Source of the DNA: Vibrio sp. Hep-1b-8
GTDB taxonomy: Bacteria > Pseudomonadota > Gammaproteobacteria > Enterobacterales > Vibrionaceae
DNA: 54,346 nucleotides
Direction: 5' to 3'
NCBI RefSeq assembly: GCF_006124995.1
Contig: NZ_QEWN01000088.1
Location: 1 to 54,346 of the forward strand
Shown: positions 53,014 through 54,346 of the stretch, one piece after another
Position numbering within the stretch: the first letter of the stretch is position 1
Layout: each line of letters starts with the position of its first letter
Notes under the pieces: model-generated
What the model saw: the letters and a program-made list of their open reading frames with translations, nothing else
What the model was told of the DNA's origin: nothing
Database searches by the model: none
Program-made: the position numbers and the translations under genes

Positions 53014-54327
53014 TTAATACCTTTTTGAAGGCCTAGTCGCGTAGCGACTGGGCCTTCTTTTTACCACTCTTGGGTAGCTCCTATCTCGCCTTTCTGGCAG
53101 CGTAAAACTCTCAGCCATATCGAGTATGTAGTTCATTACCTCAGGGATTCTACCTGGCGCAACAGCAGGAAGGAGTTGTAACTGACCTATTAAGAACAAC
53201 GACGCTTGCTTAAAGCCTATTTGATAAGGCATTACTTTATTCTGGTCGTAAGCCATTTGGCACATTAAGAAGCGAAGTAAGTTGTAGGCTAGCAACATCC
53301 CCCACAACTCTTGTATAACGAGTTCTGGTTTTTTGCTTCGTAGAGTAAGGCTGTTTTGAAGCATATATTGCTTCATCTCTCGATAGCCTAACTCTATCTC
53401 CCACCGATGACTGTAAAGCTCCGCAATATCTTTTCCTGGGTAACGTAAAGGGTCTGTCATTGACGTTAACAGTCGTATTTCTTTCCCCTTAACTACCTTA
53501 GTTATTAGGCGAGCCTCTAGTATTTCCGGGGCATCACACCATTTCTTTTTTGCTTGTGGAGAGAGCTTCAGCTCAACTAATTCTTCTCCACGTCCCAGTT
53601 TGCGAACCGTTGTATATTGAGCCCCTTTGCGCATAGGAATAAGCCAATGCCTTTCGCTTCCGGTCGTTTGCCAACGATGTAAAAGCCCTAGAGCGTAAAA
53701 ACCTCTATCAAAGATGGTCAGGCTTTGGTCTGGAGAGTGTTCAATAAGCTTTGTTGTCAAATCTACTTCACTTATCGATGTTGAGTCGAATGATGCGCTA
53801 TTAAGAAGATGGCTTGTCAGTTCCATATGGCAGACCATTCGAACTTGAGGATACTCAGATAAGCACTTTTGATTTCGAGTACGACTGAAGCGCTCATCGT
53901 TCTCTTTAGTATCTGGGGTTCGCCAGACCACACCATCTACAGCATGAAGAGTTAAACCATGCCAATCTGGGTGTGGCGTTTTGTCATTCCATAATTTCTG
54001 CGTTTGAGTAAAAACGGATTTCATGACATCAGAACCTAGCCTTTGCCTTGCTTGGATTACTGCGCTTGGAGCAACAAACGGTTTTTTGCCAGGAAGAAGA
54101 ATATCTAGCTTGGAGACAACTTTCTCCATAGATAAATGGCGATATAGGGACATCCCAACAACACTCCAAACCATCATCTCCATGGGCAATCTGCGTCTAC
54201 GCATGGTTGTGATACCCGTATCTTCCATACATTGAGCAATGAGTTCAGGAGAGAGAAGGTCAGATAAACCTGAGAGTTGCTCAACAGAGAATTGATGAAC
54301 TTGGTTAAGTGCTTGTCTTAGAAACAT
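53014..54327 (-). CDS. IS4-family transposase
   Basis: A 437-residue DDE transposase, complete. It has the N-terminal IS4 domain (to about 110: MRRRRLPMEMMVWSVVGMSLYRH), then the RNase H-like core with Asp in LHAVDGVVWR, Asp in IFDRGFYALGL, and Glu in the YREMK signature (HRWEIELGYREMK). The C-terminus is strongly basic. Length and motifs are normal, so the enzyme may be active. Its last codons also encode a strong hairpin that would stop transcription entering on the opposite strand. Confidence 0.95.
   Translation of the reverse strand: MFLRQALNQVHQFSVEQLSGLSDLLSPELIAQCMEDTGITTMRRRRLPMEMMVWSVVGMSLYRHLSMEKVVSKLDILLPGKKPFVAPSAVIQARQRLGSDVMKSVFTQTQKLWNDKTPHPDWHGLTLHAVDGVVWRTPDTKENDERFSRTRNQKCLSEYPQVRMVCHMELTSHLLNSASFDSTSISEVDLTTKLIEHSPDQSLTIFDRGFYALGLLHRWQTTGSERHWLIPMRKGAQYTTVRKLGRGEELVELKLSPQAKKKWCDAPEILEARLITKVVKGKEIRLLTSMTDPLRYPGKDIAELYSHRWEIELGYREMKQYMLQNSLTLRSKKPELVIQELWGMLLAYNLLRFLMCQMAYDQNKVMPYQIGFKQASLFLIGQLQLLPAVAPGRIPEVMNYILDMAESFTLPERRDRSYPRVVKRRPSRYATRPSKRY
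53027..53062 (+). terminator. Terminator inside the IS end, antisense to the transposase
   Basis: GAAGGCC (53027-53033) and AGTCGC pair with GCGACT and GGCCTTC (53051-53057) around GTA, followed by five T on the plus strand. It lies within the transposase 3' codons and would stop plus-strand transcription from the EAL gene entering the element. Confidence 0.8.
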
Positions 54328-54346
54328 AAAAAAATCCGAGTGTCTG

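Larger units (their letters stand above)
52990..54346 (-). mobile_element. IS4-family insertion sequence, far end beyond the window
   Basis: The near end begins TAATGCTTGTCAGTTAAGAA at 52990, very like the IS4 terminus (TAATGCCGATCAGTTAAG). The transposase frame follows on the minus strand and is complete. The other terminus and the target duplication lie outside the window. The element interrupts a palindrome GACCA-AA-TGGTC (52978-52989), probably the terminator of the EAL gene. Confidence 0.8.

Overview
The window is about 54 kb of chromosome from a marine gammaproteobacterium, almost certainly a Vibrio. The support is gene order and protein character: a cbb3 oxidase operon followed by fnr, uspE and ttcA; potABC with two tandem potD genes; a Tat-exported formate dehydrogenase cluster with a TorD-type chaperone; tupABC; mobA and a mobB-moeA fusion; and a HigB2/HigA2 pair close to that of the V. 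cholerae superintegron. No rRNA, tRNA or CRISPR array was seen.

Layout. Bases 1-4110 are an accessory patch: a partial IS110 transposase, a small gene with a LexA box at its start, higB-higA, unrecognised small genes, two related broken C-terminal stubs, two near-identical terminators, a collapsed relE and an ISNCY transposase remnant. Bases 4399-15034 are the respiratory block (a small membrane protein, ccoNOQP, fixH, ccoI, ccoS, a TauE/SafE-type protein, fnr, uspE, ttcA). Bases 15085-17398 hold three minus-strand envelope-type genes. Bases 17769-22844 encode the polyamine importer PotABC plus two PotD paralogues, followed by a small diguanylate cyclase and cobB. An amtB copy that has lost its 5' part abuts the terminator of the formate dehydrogenase cluster. 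That cluster runs on the minus strand from 34313 to 25668, with fdhD divergent. Next come ybiT, an outer-membrane barrel gene, a membrane ATPase/MscS-like channel pair, a two-component system (histidine kinase plus sigma-54 activator), tupABC, mobA, mobB-moeA, a small DUF2960 gene and an EAL phosphodiesterase. The window ends in an IS4-family element.

How the parts fit. Bases 25.6-49.8 kb look like one functional programme: tungstate (or molybdate) uptake, guanylation and insertion of the molybdopterin cofactor, FdhD sulfuration, TorD-assisted maturation and the exported formate dehydrogenase itself. Sigma-54 type -24/-12 elements lie upstream of tupA and of the first gene of the fdh operon, and a weaker one lies upstream of the DUF3305/DUF3306 pair. 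The shared inverted motif GRGACA-N3-TGTMCC sits 74-119 bp upstream of the first two. The two-component system encoded between them is therefore the obvious candidate regulator of both. I consider this inferred regulon the most interesting signal here. Other points of interest are an apparent ATT start codon in ybiT, the ATPase/MscS pair, and the LexA box in the accessory patch.
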